Positions 52,401 through 63,819 of a stretch of DNA of 64,000 nucleotides are shown piece by piece; positions within the stretch are counted from its first letter, which is position 1; each line of letters begins with the position of its first letter. The stretch lies in the NCBI RefSeq assembly GCF_041381155.1, contig NC_091134.1:36973338-37037337 (forward strand), in the 5' to 3' direction. The stretch comes from Argopecten irradians. Taxonomy: Eukaryota > Mollusca > Bivalvia > Pectinida > Pectinidae. The position numbers and the translations under genes are program-made. Under the pieces are notes generated by a model. The model saw nothing but the letters and a program-made list of their open reading frames with translations, was not told where the DNA came from and ran no database searches.

Positions 52401-53586
52401 TTGAAAACTTGTGAAACACGAGAGGCAATCGGGAAAAAAATGAATTAATAGCACAAAATGACATTTATATGGCAGATGCTTTTGATTTCAAGACAAGATG
52501 AATGAAAATGTGTTAAATGTTTCATCCATCGACAATGAAATAACAACGAGTCCCTTTATTCGACTATGCGCGTTCAGCACGTAGCAACACTTTCCGACTA
52601 AGAAATTCACCACTACCGTTTCTACAACACAATACCACAAAGGATTGTAAGGATTCTTTTTGTTTGATTAATTTACGTCCTGTTAGCTGTGCGTGTTTTG
52701 GAAGGCTGTGGTATATTCGTGTTGCGTGTTCTTGTATAGTGAATTTCTTGCCTTTTTATAATTCTGTTTAACTAAAGCATGATCCCGAAGACACCAAGTA
52801 GCACACCCCACCAAGTCACATTATACTGTAAGGATTGTAAAAAGATACACAAGATACTTTAGTTTTAGCATCTTCGAAGATCAGAGAAGTTATTAAATTT
52901 TTAACACGGTCGAACCGCGTTCATTTGCCCTGGTATAACCTGACGACCCTGTTTAATTTGAAGTATTTTTGCTTGTTCAAAAACAAAGAACTAAATATTT
53001 AAGTTTCATAATACTAGTCCTGTGTACTTTGTTATCTCGAAAAGTTATCATGATCAAACAAGCTTGAGAAGGTTTGACTGTATAACTGTTAGTTATTATT
53101 TGGAAGAAGTTGAATACAAATATCAACTTGCCTATATTGTTTTAGAGGCATCGATTTGTTTTATTTTTTGAAGTAGAAGTGTGGGCTAGATAACAAGCAT
53201 TAATTTATCAACTTACCTAGGTTTGGCGGAACTGGGTCACAGAGGGTGATGGTTTTTTCCTCGCCATGGATACTCCAGGCAATGTCCTTCTTGTCGTTAG
53301 CTATTATATCCATACCGCTATCATGTTCACTCAGCGTAGAAATAACAGTTTTGATTTTACGACGAAACACTTCTATTCTGGCGATATTTTTGTATCTTTT
53401 AAAGTTATAGTTTCCTATCATCTCGCGGTACATTCTCTTCTTTTGGACGATCTGCTGGTTTTTAGACAGATGGTATCCTCGCTGGTCGTGTCGGTGGACG
53501 ACGAGAATCTGACACAGAGTAATGACGATGATGAAGATGAGAAGAGCGAGGAACAAAACGGACGGCAAATCTTTCCTTTGGAACAT
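43361..53586 (-). CDS. Beta-1,4-galactosyltransferase family protein (predicted GalNAc-transferring)
   Basis: Golgi type II glycosyltransferase (GT7) that adds Gal or GalNAc in beta-1,4 linkage to GlcNAc. Exons (minus): 53586-53217, 48936-48716, 47507-47320, 47101-46979, 45104-45003, 43505-43361; phases agree, 382 aa, complete. Seen: short cytosolic MFQRKD, membrane anchor about 8-30, stem to about 115, Cys pair region NCNTTC, GGYWRPQAC, KVLIVIPFRDR (155-168), FNKGRLMNAAF (203-213), HDVDLVPEND (228-237; DVD metal site), GNEYWGWG-like NEYWGWGAEDDD (286-297), RYRMLRH (metal-contact Met321 and His324), DGLNNVPYRLV near the end. Leu266 occupies the position of B4GALT1 Tyr289. Intron 5 carries a LINE fragment on the plus strand; intron 1 (4.3 kb) carries duplicated repeats. 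Which vertebrate paralogue is closest cannot be told by eye. Confidence 0.93.
43790..44755 (+). mobile_element. 5'-truncated LINE, C-terminal ORF2 piece and 3' tail
   Basis: The plus-strand reading from 43779 contains HRTPNYNFRNSN, FFPKTIRDWNNLPEHIRN and KYCDLC. A one-base frameshift near 44220 leads into EDEKHFFLLCPRF and on to a stop at 44466. The CxLC...H.LL.CP pattern and 'TIRDWNNLP' belong to the C-terminal region of CR1/jockey-type non-LTR elements. A CT-rich 3' UTR follows, ending 'aaagaaataaagaatt' at about 44750. It sits in galactosyltransferase intron 5, antisense to the gene. Confidence 0.8.
45110..46970. other. Galactosyltransferase intron 4, nothing else seen
   Basis: AT-rich intron with no recognisable repeat family or second gene. 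Confidence 0.5.
49320..49860. repeat. Five ~120-bp tandem copies in galactosyltransferase intron 1
   Basis: Shared words 'attggtatttacgtgtccta', 'tgggtaaatagtatagaga', 'gggaaaataaaactgtcaaa', 'gtgaggtcagctgcatgatt'. Copy starts lie near 49322, 49434, 49566, 49686 and 49806; spacing differs because of T-rich length changes. Confidence 0.85.
49979..50660. repeat. Segmental duplication, copy A (with MITE)
   Basis: Matches 51546-51900 closely: 'ccattatctcaggaagtaca', 'atagcttcagaatt', 'acatctctaatgattgtcat', then after the insertion 'gtgattacat', 'gaattggagtccggtataat', 'cgattgtcggtcacgtaaca'. About 330 bases are shared outside the insert. Confidence 0.9.
50095..50443. mobile_element. TTAA-flanked MITE, copy 1
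   Basis: Ends AGATGCTCCA and TGGAGCATCT, flanked by TTAA at 50091-50094 and 50444-50447. The duplicate at 51681-51684 has a single TTAA and no insert, so the boundaries are proven within this window. TTAA targets are typical of piggyBac-group elements; the ends do not show the usual CCC start. Confidence 0.9.
50740..51200 (+). pseudogene. Degraded copy of the 55299-56060 segment
   Basis: The plus reading SRSILSFYLLGSFLVPG, then IRRENKLTTGLKNKLFC and stop, parallels the C-terminal half of the ORF at 55299. The following 'aacggaataaa', 'gattcggagatatgg' and 'aaaagattgctagg' stretches also match 55580-56060. A 35-bp unit with 'acggaaaagattgctaggc' is repeated three times at 51083-51198. Confidence 0.6.
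51310..51480 (+). repeat. Dispersed repeat, copy 1
   Basis: Nearly identical to 60508-60650 ('tgtctcatcccctggcacgt' onward, about 140 bases, few differences). Confidence 0.85.
51546..51900. repeat. Segmental duplication, copy B (MITE-empty)
   Basis: Counterpart of 49979-50660 with an internal 'gtatagttctgcct' tandem duplication and an uninterrupted 'gtcatTTAAagtgat' junction at 51681. Confidence 0.9.
52685..52835 (+). repeat. Dispersed repeat, copy 1 ('gacaccaagtagcacaccc')
   Basis: Matches 60150-60285 in order: 'tattcgtgttg', 'ttcttgta', 'aagcatg', 'ccgaagacaccaagtagcac', 'attatactg'. Confidence 0.75.
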
Positions 53587-53599
53587 AACTGAAGAGACA

Positions 53600-55290
53600 A
53601 TGTGTTGGTAGCCATCTGTTGAATCCTTGCTTCACCGACCATGTTTGGACGATTGGTGGCGGTGGGTGTTACGTCCTGTTTTGTTTACAGTTCACCATCT
53701 CTGTGCGCTTCCTTTCAGGTGTAGTTTACTCTGACACATCTCCCGCGCTGCTCTCTCACTATACCAAGGTTTTATTGAACGTACCAACTCTGCTTCCTTC
53801 TCCGCCAATAACTGACAGTACATATGCCGTCGCGAGGCAACGCCGTCATAACGCCTATCCCCTACGTGTCCCTTCGTTCTTTCCACAAATACTTGTAGAC
53901 ATGATTGTTTTACAAGCTCCCCAATACTATATATTACATGGAACGTGCCAGAAATGTAGATTGTTAGAGCCAAAAACGTGACATATCGATGCCAATTTTC
54001 GATGGCTGTATATCTCGCCTTTCATCTATAATCACCAATATAAAATGTATAACAGAAATGAAATATCGGATATTTCGCGAGATGATACTTGCTCGAATTC
54101 GCAGGAGATCTACTTAGTCATGAAAATTTGATCCTAGAAGTTTAAGAAACAGACCAATTAGCATTGATTTTATAGCTTGCGAATTTCAGTTAGTTAAGAT
54201 TGGTATTTTCTCGTTTTAAAAGAAATTCGTGAATTTTTTAACCGTATCTATTCGTTAGTTTGTAATCTGGATCTTTTTGATAAAAGTTCATTAATAATGT
54301 TCAATTAGCTTTGAACAAGTTTAATGAAAATGTTAAATCCAATTTCACATAACTAGAGTTTTTTTTCCTTTCGTTTCCTTTGTATGAAATTTCCTTCTAC
54401 CAATACAATCGTGCGACGTCATACATTCGTTATAACCATTGTCAATGCCAGTATGTACTTATGTCGTTATACTATATGTCTTGAATATATTTGACCTTTA
54501 TTGATGACGTCGGAGAACAGGTCAAATTTTATTTCCAAGTGTGTACCAGATTCTGAATTTCCGATATTCTAAGAAAATAAAAACAAGTAATCGTGGTTGT
54601 TTTATCGCTGTATTGACATTATTTTAGCTGTGTTTATCTGATATAGACAAAACATATTTTACTGTAAAACACATTACTTTCAACACAATTTAATTTCGCG
54701 TTTACGCTTAAAAGTAATTATTCACGGCAATATGATTTCGTGAAAAATTTCCGATTATTGTAGCCCACGAACTTGAATTGCCCGCGAAAATAAGATGATT
54801 AAAAGTAATATTTTAACCTAATTAAAAAACAATTCTTTGCGGATAAATGTGCATATTATCAATGACAAGTTAATCATATAATTACAATCCATTCCAAAAA
54901 TACCACGGTGATATCAACCTTACTAATCTACATTGTCAAATAGAGCATAAATGTAAGTACTTGTGCAGTTTATTGAAGTGCACGTAGTTATAAGTGTCAC
55001 ATTATATCCACATTATTCTTCATCTCTACTCAAACAAATCCAGATTGTTTAAGGCATAATTGCCACGTTGGAGCCCAAAATAAAGGTTTTCAAAATGTGA
55101 CCATTTTAAAACAAATTACATCTCTTACCCTGAATCTGAAATAACTAATTTTCTCAACAGAATGAGAATTTCGTTTTATGTAATTCGCATACATTGCCCT
55201 TACTTTTTAACCAGCTTTAAATGTTTTGAGCATCCAACGTAAAATGGTAGATGTCCCAAAATTGCTTATTGTTACAAAATATATACTGAT
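53600..55290. other. Upstream flank of the galactosyltransferase gene, no gene seen
   Basis: AT-rich. Overlapping short frames at 53619-53981 on both strands show no family resemblance. 5' UTR exons could lie here but are not identifiable. Confidence 0.45.
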
Positions 55291-55298
55291 AATTTCAG

Positions 55299-55577
55299 AT
55301 GAAAAATATAGAAATTTTTAACGTTAGCTTGGCTTTCCAAACTACTGCAAGCCAATGCTATCGCTTGAAGAAATATTGCGATCGATATCAAGCTGTGAGG
55401 TCAAGGTCATTGGCATTGGTTCTGCTGGGCAGCCTGGTGGTAGGAGTGTGTTATCTGGTGGGGTCATCATTTAGACACAATTATAATGACCTGGATCCAA
55501 GACGTGTACTGTTACTTGATAAAAAGAGAAAAACAGACTTATTAAAGGACAAGTTCTACGACAAACGATTCTATTGA
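55299..55577 (+). CDS. Possible exon, 92 aa, one membrane segment, unrecognised
   Basis: ATG directly follows a good acceptor ('actgataatttcag') and the frame ends in TGA. Residues about 36-56 (LALVLLGSLVVGVCYLVGSS) form a hydrophobic segment flanked by Arg-rich sequence; the C-terminus is Lys/Asp-rich (LLLDKKRKTDLLKDKF). A decayed copy lies at 50740-50880, so this belongs to a duplicated segment. I do not recognise the protein. It could be the last exon of an unseen plus-strand gene, a small stand-alone membrane protein, or part of a repeat. Confidence 0.35.
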   Translation: MKNIEIFNVSLAFQTTASQCYRLKKYCDRYQAVRSRSLALVLLGSLVVGVCYLVGSSFRHNYNDLDPRRVLLLDKKRKTDLLKDKFYDKRFY

Positions 55578-56199
55578 ATAACATTCTGATAAATGGAACA
55601 GATTCCAGGATGCTCAATTCAATAAAACGAAACAAATTCTAAGATGCCCAATTCAATCAAATGAAACTGGTTCCAGAATACCGAATTCAATAAATGAAAC
55701 ATATTCCATGATTTCGGCGTATTAAATTAAATGATCGAATTTCAATTTACAAATATGGGACAGGTTGCAAGAACGTTCATTAAGGTAATCTTTAAGTCTT
55801 AATGAATCATTAAATAACTAATGATCAATTAGTTAATTTATCATTAAAACGGCTTTATTCAAAACGTCATTTAAGGGATCATTAACAAATGAAGGTTTAA
55901 TGGTTAATATGCAATTAGGGCCTTATTAAGTGTGGGGATTCCTTCTTCCCATAAAGCATGTGTATCTTTCAAACGGAATATTAAAATGAACTGATTCGGA
56001 GACATAAAAATCTATAAAACACAAAAGATTGCTAGATAAGGAAATTAGGGGGAAATGATCCTTACAATAGCATACTGTTAGTCAAGTTATTTTCGCGGGC
56101 GAACCAAATTGAGTATTTCTCGGAAAATGATAATTCGCGGAAACTGATCACCGTGAAAATGTTTCTTTTTTTTATTTGTCTGATTGTTTGTTTGATTAT

Positions 56200-59100
56200 T
56201 TTTCATTCATTCATTTTATTCCGTAGGCCTTTCGACCTATAGGTGAAAATAACAACATGTATTTATCAATTGCAACGTACCGATCCATATAAGGAGAGTG
56301 ATCAACAAATATTGGAATATTACATAGGTTCATAATAATAATAATGATATTCATGTAGTAAAATAATATATTATGAATTCAATGCGAGACAGTTGACAGA
56401 TTTCAAACTCAAATCTAATAAATGAAAGATAATTAACAAGGACACTTATATATTACATTTGTTATCTAAATATATATTAATAAGGCTTTCAGTTCCTCCT
56501 TTTGCATGCTAAATATAGATATTTACCTAGATTGGATAATTCTCTTACATTATTAATACTTAGGAGCTGTATTAATTTGAAAACAGATGGTCTTTTATAA
56601 TAGTATTTTTTGATGTATTTCAACCTTAAATCATTATAAAAAGGACACATCAGAATAAAATGAAATTCGTCTTCTACATCTCTTAGGTTACACTTAATAC
56701 ATATTCTATTTCTACGTAAAATGTTATGGTGTCTACCAACCTCAATATTTAAGTTGTGACATGATAATCTAAATTTGGTTATTACATGTTTGTATTTGAC
56801 CTCAATAGATTTACGTAGATAAAATTGGACACAATGATTGTTTATCAAGTGTTGGTATAATGAACCTTTTGGTGAGGCAGATATTTTTGCTACGATGTTT
56901 TGCTTAGTGCTATCAACTAGTCTCTGTTTTATTATTTGAAAAGCAACGTTGTCAGGAATGTAAGTGTCAACCATATAACCGAGTCCTAATAATGCTAATT
57001 CATTCTTAATATTACTTATCCACTCGTCATTTTCGTTCACACGATCATCGAAACAAGTTTTCACAATCAAGTTATCCGTATTTCTGAGCTTTAACCAATA
57101 TTTAAACACTCTTAGTTTTCTAACTACATACATAGGTAAGCGACCTAGTTCACAATATACTAAATCATTACTTGTAGATTTTCTAACTTTTAGAATTCTC
57201 TTACAAAAATTCAAGTGTACCCTTTCTATATCTGGTGCTTTGTGTAGTCCCCAAATTTCGGCTGCATAACATAGAATACTACTTACATGTGAATCAAAAA
57301 CTGAACAATATGTTTCAACATTCAAACAATGATTTTTAAAGGAAGATGCTAATGCAAATAATGCCTTTTTACCTTGTTCTGCAAGATGTTTCTGTGTTTT
57401 TGTAAATTTGCCGTTGTAATTAAAAAACATACCTAAGTATTTGAACGTGTCAACAATTTCTAACATTCATGTTGTCATATTTCCATGATTCATTACTTCG
57501 TAAGTGACCACCGTTTCTAAAAACAATAATTTTCGTTTTTTCGACATTAACCTCCAGGTTCCGGCGTCTAGAATAATCTAATAATGAATTTTACATGCAT
57601 TGCAAACATTCTGGACTATTGGCAAATAGGACCGTGTCGTCAGCATACATTAATAGGAACAAATTAAGCATTTGTAGTTCAATATTAGGACAATTATCAT
57701 TAATAAAACTCATTTCAAAATCATTAACATACATTGAGTAAAGTACAGGTGACAATATTTCCCCTTGTAAGAGTCCGGTTCTGTTCGGGAAGCATTGACT
57801 CAAATGGCCATCGAGTTTTACACAGGCTTTAACATTTTCGTATAATGAAAATATGATTTTTAAAAACTTTCCCCTAATTCCATAATTAATCAGTTTTACT
57901 CCATAACTTTCCTCTATCAATAAAATCGAATGCCTTTCGAAAATCTATAAAACAACAATAAAGTCTTTCCTTATTTCTTAGTTTCTTATTAATTAAAGTT
58001 TGTAATACGAATATGGCGTCTAAAGTTGAAGACCCCCTTCTGAATCCAAATTGTGCATCTGTTAAAATACTATTTTCTTTCTCCCATTTCATGATTCTAT
58101 TATTCAAAATAGTAGTAAATAATTTACCGAAACAACTTACAATAGATATACCTCGATAATTGTTTGTCTCGTTAACACATCCTTTCTTGAAAATCGGAAC
58201 TATGCAAGATTGTGACCAGGACTCGGGGAAAAACCCAGATCTAAAAATAGAATTGAACAATCTTTCCAAATATGGTAATAATATATCTTTTCCGTGAATG
58301 AATATTTCATTCATTATTAAGTCTTCGCTACAACTTTTATGTAACTTCAAATTATTAATAGCACTGATTATTTCTTGGGCTGAGATATTGCAGTCAAGAT
58401 TTTCGTACACAGGTTCCATATCATCTTCAGGAAGGTCTGAGCATTCGCCATTGTTAGCATCCATTAGATTTTTAAAATGTAGATAAAAGTCGTCTATGTC
58501 GAGTGTAGAGTTAACTCTGTTCGTTTTATTTTTCTTAAATAATTTGAAAAACTGTTTCGGGTTACTCTTTTTCAAAAGCTCCAACATATTTCCTTCATAC
58601 CGTTTATACTCCCGTTTTAGTTTATATTCTAATTTTTTAAAATTACGCTTAGCAGTTAATAGTCTGAGGTGCGTTTCATCAGATTTGTCTTTATTAAAAT
58701 TTGACAAAGCTTTCCGGTATTCTTTATAAAGGTGTTTGCATTGAGGAGTAATCCATGGTTTGTCCTCTGTTGAATTAGAAAACTTTCTATCTACCGTATT
58801 ACGAACAGGGTTTTCTCTACACTCACAGAACGGTAAAGTACAATCATTGATTATGTGACATATGTTATTTACACATTCGTTCACCACATTTTGGCTGTTA
58901 AAGTCAACATTAAGTTCTTCATCTATCATCATTTAATTTATCCCTGACTAAATGTATATTTTCTTCTTTCCATCTAACCGACATGCATTGTCCTCTACTG
59001 TATTCGACATTTGAATTTACATTGTCTACAGCTTTTGTAGAAACAGTCTGATTAATTTTTATACTAAAAGTAATGGGACAGTGATCAGAGAAAGTATTGA

Positions 59101-59315
59101 AATTACCGGAAATAAATTTGGTAACGTTTCCTTTTTGCGTATTATCAGTAATCAAATAATCAATGAGACTCTTTCCATTATTATTATAGAAAGTAAAGTT
59201 ACCTATAGCGTCATCTGGGTGTCGTCCATTGACTATACGTAATCCCGATGACTTACACATATCTAGACATAACGCACAATGTTCGGTCACTTTTACGTCA
59301 CGCCGGAATTTCATT
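56200..59315 (-). mobile_element. Frameshifted non-LTR retrotransposon (LINE), 5'-truncated
   Basis: Endonuclease C-terminal part: SGLRIVNGRH and FSDHCPITF (59314-58919). Reverse transcriptase: KPWITPQCK linker, WSQSCIVPIFKKG, NNYRGISIVSCFGKLFT, DAQFGFRRGSSTLDAIF, FIDFRKAFDFIDR (58932-57886). Palm: TGLLQGEILSPVLYSMYVNDF and MYADDTVLFA (57920-57591). Connection LEVNVEKTKIIVFRNGGHLR (another frame, about 57560-57490). C-terminal domain: DTFKYLGMFFNYNG to CIKCNLRDVEDEFHFILMCP (57466-56489). At least four frame breaks (about 58925, 57900, 57590, 57475). The 3' end carries AATAAA and an (AATG)n tail near 56200-56225. Catalytic YADD is intact, but the element cannot make one protein. Confidence 0.9.
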
Positions 59316-59319
59316 GGAA

Positions 59320-60060
59320 AAAGCGTTGAACAGTTAAATGATATAAGCGCAATACTATTTTTTTTAATTGAAAAACAGAAAGGATATATTTATTCAATTA
59401 CGGAAGGACTTTTATCAAAATATTTGTAATATTTATTTTTCTATTTATGTGTTTTTGTTGAGAAAATGACGTTTTTTGGCGCGACAGATATAACACGCAC
59501 CTGTATGCGGTTTCAGTTAAAGTAACACTGTGGTCATACTGAATACCCATTGTGGTAAAATTTGACAAAGAGATTCCCCAAAAACGATTTATCATGATGT
59601 CATTTCGTTATAATGAATTGTGACGTCATACTTCAAAATGGTCGACTTTGTTTGTAGACTTGCCGATCGACAGATCCGAAGAGAAAAGAGAAAAAAGTGA
59701 AAAAACACAAATACACACAGTACAAAACGGTACTAATACATGAGACAGAGACATGAATTGTTAATATAAAAATACGTTTTTCTTCAATTTTAATAACATG
59801 TCAGAAAATATAGACTGCGACGTCGTTCTACTTTTTTATGTTTTCTATTCAGAATAAAAAAAATACGTTTTTGCTCAAATATACGTGTGCGAAATCTCTA
59901 CTGAAAATTAAAAGAAGTATTCGAAAAATTGCGTTTTTTCTTTGTCTTGCAGGTTTGCCGAATGTCGGAAATGGCATTAATTGCGCTCGTCATGTTATAA
60001 GATAATGACGTCTTTTACATTCAATAACGTTACATAAAAGTGACCGAACTTTGTGCGCGA
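59320..60060. other. Flank of the LINE, no gene seen
   Basis: AT-rich, no exon-like reading recognised. Confidence 0.5.
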
Positions 60061-60085
60061 TGTCCTAGCATTCTACGACCAAATT

Positions 60086-60290
60086 TATTAACGTCCAATC
60101 AACAGCCAGGGTCACGTAAGGATGGCCTCCCATGCGGTTTATAACGTGTATGTAGTGCGAGGTGTGTGTTACGGGAGACTGGTGCATTCGTGTTGTGTAT
60201 TCTTGTAGTGCTTTATAATTGAAGCATGCTGCCGAAGACACCAAGTAGCACACCCTATCCGATCATATTATACTGACAACGGGCAAACCA
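60086..60290 (+). repeat. Dispersed bivalve repeats, second copies
   Basis: 'acgtccaatcaacagccagg' (60090-60110) is followed by the second copy of the 52685-52835 repeat, ending 'acaacgggcaaaccagtcgt'. Confidence 0.7.
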
Positions 60291-60507
60291 GTCGTCTTAC
60301 TCAGGAGAAGTAAACTAAAGAGTTATCAATCGTAAAATTAATCCTTGTGAAAAAAAGTTATCCTGGAAAACGCGAAGTTAAATCTCCGGGAAAATCAGTC
60401 GGTTTACAATTCTAATATTGTGATTGATAAGAAAACTATCAAATGTATAAAAGTGAACAAATTCACATAGATCATGGTCTGGTACAAGGAAACAAATTTG
60501 ATCAATA

Positions 60508-60650
60508 TTGTCTCATCCCCTGGCACGTGTTATCCTTGTCCGTATATTCAGCCTGAAGCCTCACTATTACTGCTATTTGCCTAAATCTAATCCTAACACA
60601 TTACCTAGTAGTCCTTCTGTACTTGTCAAAGGTCAGGGGGTTGTGATATT
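60508..60650 (+). repeat. Dispersed repeat, copy 2 of 51310-51480
   Basis: Nearly identical to copy 1 until 'cttgtcaaaggtca', where copy 1 has a short internal duplication. Confidence 0.85.
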
Positions 60651-61215
60651 AACCGGCTCCATTACAGATCTATTAGTGAATCCACATAACTTGTTCACAC
60701 TTGTCTGAGACTAATTGGAGGAGTCAGCGATGTGTCTTTGGACAAGGTGATAGAGATTTACAACAACAGCCTGAACACTTGTCTGGTCCAAGCCATCAAG
60801 CTTTTAGTCTACGCCGCAGACGGCCAACGACAGACATGGAATAACTGATATTTATGTAGATGTCACTAGGGTATGTTTTTTCTTTGGTGTGGACGCGCTA
60901 TAACTGTCGTAGCCTAGACTAACTATCATTATCAGATGAGAGGAGATGATTCAACGCTTACCAAGGGAATAAATCAAAATTACACGTTGCCTAAAAGGCA
61001 CCCCTTTCCATGATTCTCGATATAAGACAGTCGTTTTATCAATAGCATATAAAAAAATATGTTCTCTTTATTATTTTTTATTTTATTTTCACGTTATTTT
61101 CCATCCTGTATTAACAATAATCTTACAGTGTTCGTCTGTATTATAAGTAACATTTGTTTCCATTTTCATTAGTAAGCTCAATGGTTTAGAAACGTCATTT
61201 CTTATCGATAGTTAC

Positions 61216-61293
61216 CTACATTATCTGATTCCCGTGTCCATATTTGTTCCCGACATTGGCATCAGAGTCCTTTTTGATTTGCTGCAACAAATC
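61216..61293 (-). CDS. Possible terminal exon, 25 codons, unrecognised
   Basis: On the minus strand a strong acceptor (TTCTTTTTCCAG) precedes DLLQQIKKDSDANVGNKYGH and then GNQIM and TAG. A GTAACT follows the stop directly. The other two frames also stop inside. It reads like a conserved exon, but no family is recognised and no partner exon was found. Confidence 0.25.
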   Translation of the reverse strand, partial: DLLQQIKKDSDANVGNKYGHGNQIM

Positions 61294-61433
61294 CTGGAAA
61301 AAGAACAAAAGGACATTACATTATAATGCTATGATGGTCAAACCATTTCCGTTTCCTTAGAATGCGATACATATATTTGGAATCAATTACGACCAGTTAC
61401 TTTACAACATTTATCATTTATTTCTATGAAAAA

Positions 61434-61482
61434 AGGGGGGGGGGGGTCGAGGCTGTGTGTGTGGTTTTTTTTTTTTTTTTTT
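61434..61482. repeat. G and T homopolymers
   Basis: A poly-G run near 61435-61447 and a poly-T run near 61465-61482, prone to assembly error. Confidence 0.8.
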
Positions 61483-61599
61483 TTATTCGTTTGAAATACA
61501 AAGTGACCTTTAAATCTCAAGAAAGAACTTGGAAAATTGTGTGATGGTGAAGTCGACGATGATGTGGCCTCCATGATAGAAAGAATACCAACATTCATC

Positions 61600-62335
61600 A
61601 GCTGAAATATTTATAGTTCTAGATCTACTATATGTTTTGTGAATTTTATGTCTACATGTATGTTAATAAACAAAAATGCGTGAATATTTATTGCTGATTA
61701 TTAAATTATAATAAGATATTTACTTAAGTTGCTGTTTTTCCTAATTTATCTATAATGCAAAATATTATATGTGTATCATAGTGAATCTCAGAAAGACTCA
61801 TATGATAAGATTTTTTTTCTTTTCAAAATGTAATTAATAAAGCATATTTACTGTGATAATATATATTATAATGTATAACTATGCCTATATTCATGTATGC
61901 TACAAGTGTACTGGTAAATGCAGGTAAACACAGGTAACCAATTTTTTCTAAAATAGACTATACCTTACCTGTAATTAGCCCTTATTGTTCTCTATTGTTC
62001 CTCATCCCAATGTTAAAATAGGATCGATATGTTGGCGGAGTGGGAAGACACCGGTGACAATCAATCGAGAACCGTCGGCACTTTCCGTAAACGATAACCA
62101 TATTTGGAAAGTGTCGACAGTTCCTAATTGGGCCAATTTCCGCCAGGAAAAGTTTGTAGTAAAGTTTTTTTTTATTAGGACACAACTTTCAAATGAGATA
62201 ACGTTGCAAAATTCCACCACATTATGGATTATTCAATTCAAGTAAAAAAATGTCATCTGCAAATCATTTGGGCATTTTAAAGGATATAACACCGATGTTG
62301 GTTTTACATTGTAAAAAAAAAAGAATATTCATCCG
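61600..62335. other. Intergenic, no gene seen
   Basis: AT-rich. Overlapping frames at 61982-62245 on both strands show no recognisable family. Confidence 0.45.
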
Positions 62336-62338
62336 ATT

Positions 62339-62360
62339 TGTGTGTGTGTGTGTGTGTGTG
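62339..62360. repeat. (TG)n microsatellite
   Basis: Eleven TG dinucleotides. Confidence 0.85.
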
Positions 62361-62511
62361 GTTTTTTCCCCACTGTATCAGCCACGGGCATTTGTAGACT
62401 AAAAATGTAATCTGAAAACATGTCTTGGTAATAAGTCAGAGAATATTACCAAGAATTCTACTATAATATCTTTAATAAAACAAAATGTGTACGCCTGTGC
62501 TATCAACTTAA

Positions 62512-62864
62512 AGATGCTCCACCGCCGACAGACCATTAATGATACTCATCATTTGAACATTAATTGATGTTTAATCGTGTATATATATGTCAGATTAACA
62601 CAAAAAGAATATGAAATAAATTATTTTGCTTTTGGTGCATGCGCAGTCAGAATATCATTCTACATATAACATAGTGGCACGGAATTTTTTCGGGATGCAA
62701 TTAAATATTTCCAATATTTTTATCTTAAAATAGAATAAGAAGCTCAAACTTTCCAATAGTGGTAATGGTGTAAAGTAAGTAACTTTTGTAACTGAAGAAA
62801 AATACCAAATCGCCTGATCCTGTTTTTGATAGTGAAAAATACCATTTTTCAGCGTTGGAGCATC
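62512..62864. mobile_element. TTAA-flanked MITE, copy 2, opposite orientation
   Basis: Starts AGATGCTCC after TTAA (62508-62511) and ends GGAGCATC before TTAA (62865-62868). Its interior matches the complement of copy 1: 'gcgcagtcagaat', 'gacata', 'ggtaatggtgtaaagtaagt', 'gaagaaaaatacc'. Confidence 0.85.
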
Positions 62865-63295
62865 TTAAACATTTCGAAAGTACACGAAATCCTCAGTTCA
62901 TTTGATAAGTTGACTAAATAATTAAGTTTAAGATAATTTACATCCTTGGGTCCCTCCTACTTAACTTTTTTTTTCATCTTGAGACCAGAACAGTAGACAT
63001 GGTTACACTAAGTAAGTGGAATATTTTAATTAATATTAAATGATCTACGCCGTCGGATTGTTTTTAAGACAAATGAGATAGTTTTTGTGTTGAGAAAATA
63101 CCAGAATAGCATGTATATATGATAGTATTTACATTAGTAACATTATTAGGCCCACTAAATTATTGGATATATTATTGTATTTTTATTTGATTTAGAATTA
63201 ATGCACTTTTCTCTCTTGAAATCTATTACTATGAAACATGATAAGTCGTATGCATTTACAGACACCATGGACCTTTTTGTTAGAGATATTTACAT

Positions 63296-63310
63296 GAGTT
63301 ATCTCCCTTT
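63296..63310 (-). repeat. AAAGGGAGATAACTC word
   Basis: Fifteen-base word, on the minus strand, recalled as recurring across mollusc genomes, probably a remnant of a short interspersed element. Only the core is recognisable here. Confidence 0.4.
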
Positions 63311-63819
63311 GTAAGAACTCTCCGTACAAGTAATAACAACACGTGTTTCTTGCTGTCTTGTGTTTAGGAAAAGGTGTCCAGATACTGTCACAATGGTCGT
63401 ACAACGTGTTGTGTAAGTATATGTATTACATGACCTATAGTTCAGTCTCCCATTTCGACTACAAGAATATTTTGATAACTATTTATCAAATCTATTTCAC
63501 AAGCAGAACGTCAATCACTTCAGAGACCTAGATACAGCTAGATATCTGATCACTTGTACTTAGCACAGCTGTACGAGTCTGACAATGTCAATATATACAT
63601 ATATACCAACAGAACAGAAACACAACAGAAATTTCCATAAATAAACTTTGGATGCCCAATAAGGTAACAGTAACGTTGGTAAAATCCGTTTAGCCTAACC
63701 CAAAGAGTTGTATAAAAATGCAATAAACAAATAAAGATAGGCATATATGGATGTACACGTTTTCCTGCACTTAAATAACAGACTGACTAACTTTAGAGTC
63801 CAGTGGTTATGGGATACAA

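Noticed and set aside
53619..53981. 120-residue plus and 93-residue minus ORFs upstream of the galactosyltransferase
   Set aside because: Overlapping on opposite strands, no conserved motifs, no splice context.
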